Source of the DNA: 2-02-FULL-55-14 sp964581115
GTDB lineage: Bacteria; Bacteroidota; Ignavibacteria; UBA10030
NCBI GenBank assembly: GCA_964581115.1
Contig: CAZOMY010000019.1
Span: 1 to 55,586 of the forward strand
DNA: 55,586 nt
Direction: 5' to 3'
Part shown: positions 54,311 through 55,586 of the stretch, one piece after another
Layout of the letters: each line of letters begins with the position of its first letter
How positions within the stretch are numbered: the stretch's first letter is position 1
The notes under the pieces: model-generated
The model's database searches: none
What the model was told of the DNA's origin: nothing
Seen by the model: the letters and a program-made list of their open reading frames with translations, nothing else
Program-made: the position numbers and the translations under genes

Positions 54311-55420
54311 TCAATCTGCACCGATCGCTCGCACTCCCCCGATCGCCTCTTGTGCCCTCCTCGCCTCCGCCGGCGATTCGAACCAGAGACGGAATGTCCC
54401 TCCAAGACCCTCCCGCACCTTGATCAACTCGATATCCTTCAAGTTGACGTTCGCCTTCGCCAACGATTGGAGCACCTTCAACAACGCCCCGGGACGGTCC
54501 TCGACAAAGACCTGCACGTCCGCCAGTGTGTGAAGGAAGCCCTTCATCCCCGCGGGTATCTCCGATCGGAGGTGTTGAGCATCGGAGAAGGATGCGGATA
54601 GTCGGCGCGGGGTGCGGCGCAAAGCGCGTTCGAACTGGCTGAGTTCCTTTTGATAGAGCCTTAGAGCCCCGCGTATCTCCGTCCGGTTCGACTCCAGAAT
54701 ATCGCCCCAAAATCCGAACGGGCTCGAGGCGATCCTCGTCATATCACGAAACCCACCCGCTCCAAGCGCCAGATGCTTCGAAGCCGTTCGGTGCTTGCGG
54801 ACCGTCCGCATCAACGCAACGGCTGCCAATTGCGGTAGGTGACTTAAAGCGGCGACCGCAGCGTCGTGTGTACTGCCATCCATCCTGACCACCCGTGCTC
54901 CGAGTCGAGCGAGGAACGACGCCAGTTTTGTGATCCTTCGCTCCGCCGTCGATGCGAGTGGCGAAAGCACATAGAACGCATTCTCCAACAGCAACGGATG
55001 CGCCGCCTCAATGCCGGAGCGCTCAGCGCCGGTCATCGGATGACCGCCGATGAAGTTCCCCTTCGGAAAGAGACCCTCAGCGTGTGCCAGGATGCCGGCC
55101 TTGACGGACCCGGTATCGGTCACGAGCGTTGAAGCCGGGACATGGTGGGCGATCGAGGTGAGCGTGCGGACAATGTCCCTGCCGGGTAGCGCAAGTACGA
55201 CCAGGTCGGCAAGTCCGACGGCGTGATGCAGATCGTGGGCCGCATGGTGGATGGCACCGACCTCGCATGCTCGCTTGAGCACGGTTCTGCGGTCGTAGCC
55301 GACGACGTGGACATCCTTGAAGGTGCGGCAAATGGCGAGGCCAAGTGAACCACCGATCAAGCCGGTGCCGACGATGAGAACGGACGAGAAGGGGGAGGAG
55401 GTGACGGAGGGGCGAGTCAT
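54311..55420 (-). CDS. tyrA: Prephenate dehydrogenase with ACT domain
   Basis: A 369-residue TyrA-type enzyme oxidising prephenate to 4-hydroxyphenylpyruvate for tyrosine synthesis. NAD-binding GTGLIGGSLG is at 18-27. LVTDTGSVKAGI, GGHPMTGAERSGI, HDAAVAALSHLPQLAAVAL and GGFRDMTRIASS are characteristic. A C-terminal ACT domain (about 297-369, VQVFVEDRPGALLKVLQSLAKANVNLKDIELIK) suggests allosteric control, probably by tyrosine. Start ATG 55420 is used. The frame to 55483 runs through the heptamer array. The aminotransferases upstream could finish tyrosine synthesis. Confidence 0.93.
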   Translation of the reverse strand: MTRPSVTSSPFSSVLIVGTGLIGGSLGLAICRTFKDVHVVGYDRRTVLKRACEVGAIHHAAHDLHHAVGLADLVVLALPGRDIVRTLTSIAHHVPASTLVTDTGSVKAGILAHAEGLFPKGNFIGGHPMTGAERSGIEAAHPLLLENAFYVLSPLASTAERRITKLASFLARLGARVVRMDGSTHDAAVAALSHLPQLAAVALMRTVRKHRTASKHLALGAGGFRDMTRIASSPFGFWGDILESNRTEIRGALRLYQKELSQFERALRRTPRRLSASFSDAQHLRSEIPAGMKGFLHTLADVQVFVEDRPGALLKVLQSLAKANVNLKDIELIKVREGLGGTFRLWFESPAEARRAQEAIGGVRAIGAD

Positions 55421-55426
55421 GGGGGA

Positions 55427-55462
55427 TTGTCGAATGTCGAATGTCGATTGACCATTGCCGAA
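55427..55462. repeat. Degenerate 7-bp array (TGTCGAA type)
   Basis: Five units (TGTCGAA twice, TGTCGAT, TGACCAT, TGCCGAA) immediately upstream of tyrA on the minus strand. Confidence 0.75.
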
Positions 55463-55547
55463 GGGTACATGAGAATCAGCCAAGGTCTACGTCGTTCAGT
55501 CTCTCACGGCTCCCCCCGCACATGACACCAAAAGTTCCCTGCCGTCC

Positions 55548-55586
55548 TATTCACCATTCACCATTCACCATTTACCATTCACCATT
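55548..55586. repeat. Degenerate 7-bp array (CATTCAC type)
   Basis: At least five units of CATTCAC/CATTTAC run off the right window edge. The region 55463-55547 shows no gene. Confidence 0.8.

Overview
This window is a stretch of ordinary bacterial chromosome. I infer a moderately high-GC Gram-negative, possibly from the Bacteroidota/Chlorobiota/Kapabacteria (FCB) side of the tree. The Gram-negative call rests on many exported hydrolases with signal peptides, several lipoboxes and two SPOR-domain lipoproteins. The phylum placement is an impression from gene content and protein similarity and was not tested. Gene density is high, with 44 protein-coding genes called. I saw no tRNA, rRNA, CRISPR array, prophage or transposase gene.

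Layout. 1-3.2 kb: an orphan ParA ATPase overlapping an M23 peptidase. 3.5-15.4 kb: CocE-type hydrolase, valyl-tRNA synthetase, OsmC, a secreted alpha/beta hydrolase, a 41-residue small ORF, DNA polymerase IV, a penicillin-acylase-family enzyme and a DUF1846 protein. 15.6-22.5 kb: a DPP-IV-like S9 peptidase, a CBS protein, two tandem exported amidohydrolases (the second lacking most metal ligands) and an orphan DNA methylase. 22.8-26.6 kb: nadC-nadA-nadB, the aspartate route to NAD. 26.7-33.8 kb: nucleotide pyrophosphatase/phosphodiesterase, thioesterase, an uncharacterised Cys-rich nitronate-monooxygenase-like protein, an RsbR-N-domain protein, a small membrane protein, carA and a PD40 lipoprotein. 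33.8-36.0 kb (minus strand): M19 dipeptidase and M55 D-aminopeptidase. 36.1-43.4 kb: PNPOx-like protein, B12-dependent nrdJ (minus) with a long leader, a long-chain acyl-CoA synthetase and two SPOR lipoproteins (minus). 43.7-46.5 kb: hrcA-grpE-dnaJ. 46.6-55.4 kb: comEA-like, pilM-like, rsmD, coaD, two class I aminotransferases, pckA, an FmdB-type zinc ribbon, and tyrA (minus).

How the genes fit together. The exported hydrolases (S9, S15/CocE, acylase, M19, M55, amidohydrolases) suggest scavenging of peptides, including D-amino-acid peptides. The two aminotransferases with ATP-PEP carboxykinase fit amino-acid carbon feeding gluconeogenesis, and nadABC uses aspartate. NrdJ makes deoxynucleotide synthesis dependent on adenosylcobalamin.

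The most unusual signals are mostly non-coding or in uncharacterised proteins: (i) a leader of about 280 nt with a strong promoter and an internal terminator-like hairpin in front of nrdJ; (ii) three dispersed hairpin elements, two of which share an almost identical core; (iii) degenerate 7-bp and 9-bp mini-arrays in many intergenic gaps, one apparently read into the N-terminus of an amidohydrolase; (iv) the Cys-rich nitronate-monooxygenase-like protein preceded by mutually exclusive hairpins; and (v) the catalytic/pseudo-enzyme amidohydrolase pair. No single island-like new system (defence, secretion or biosynthetic cluster) is visible.
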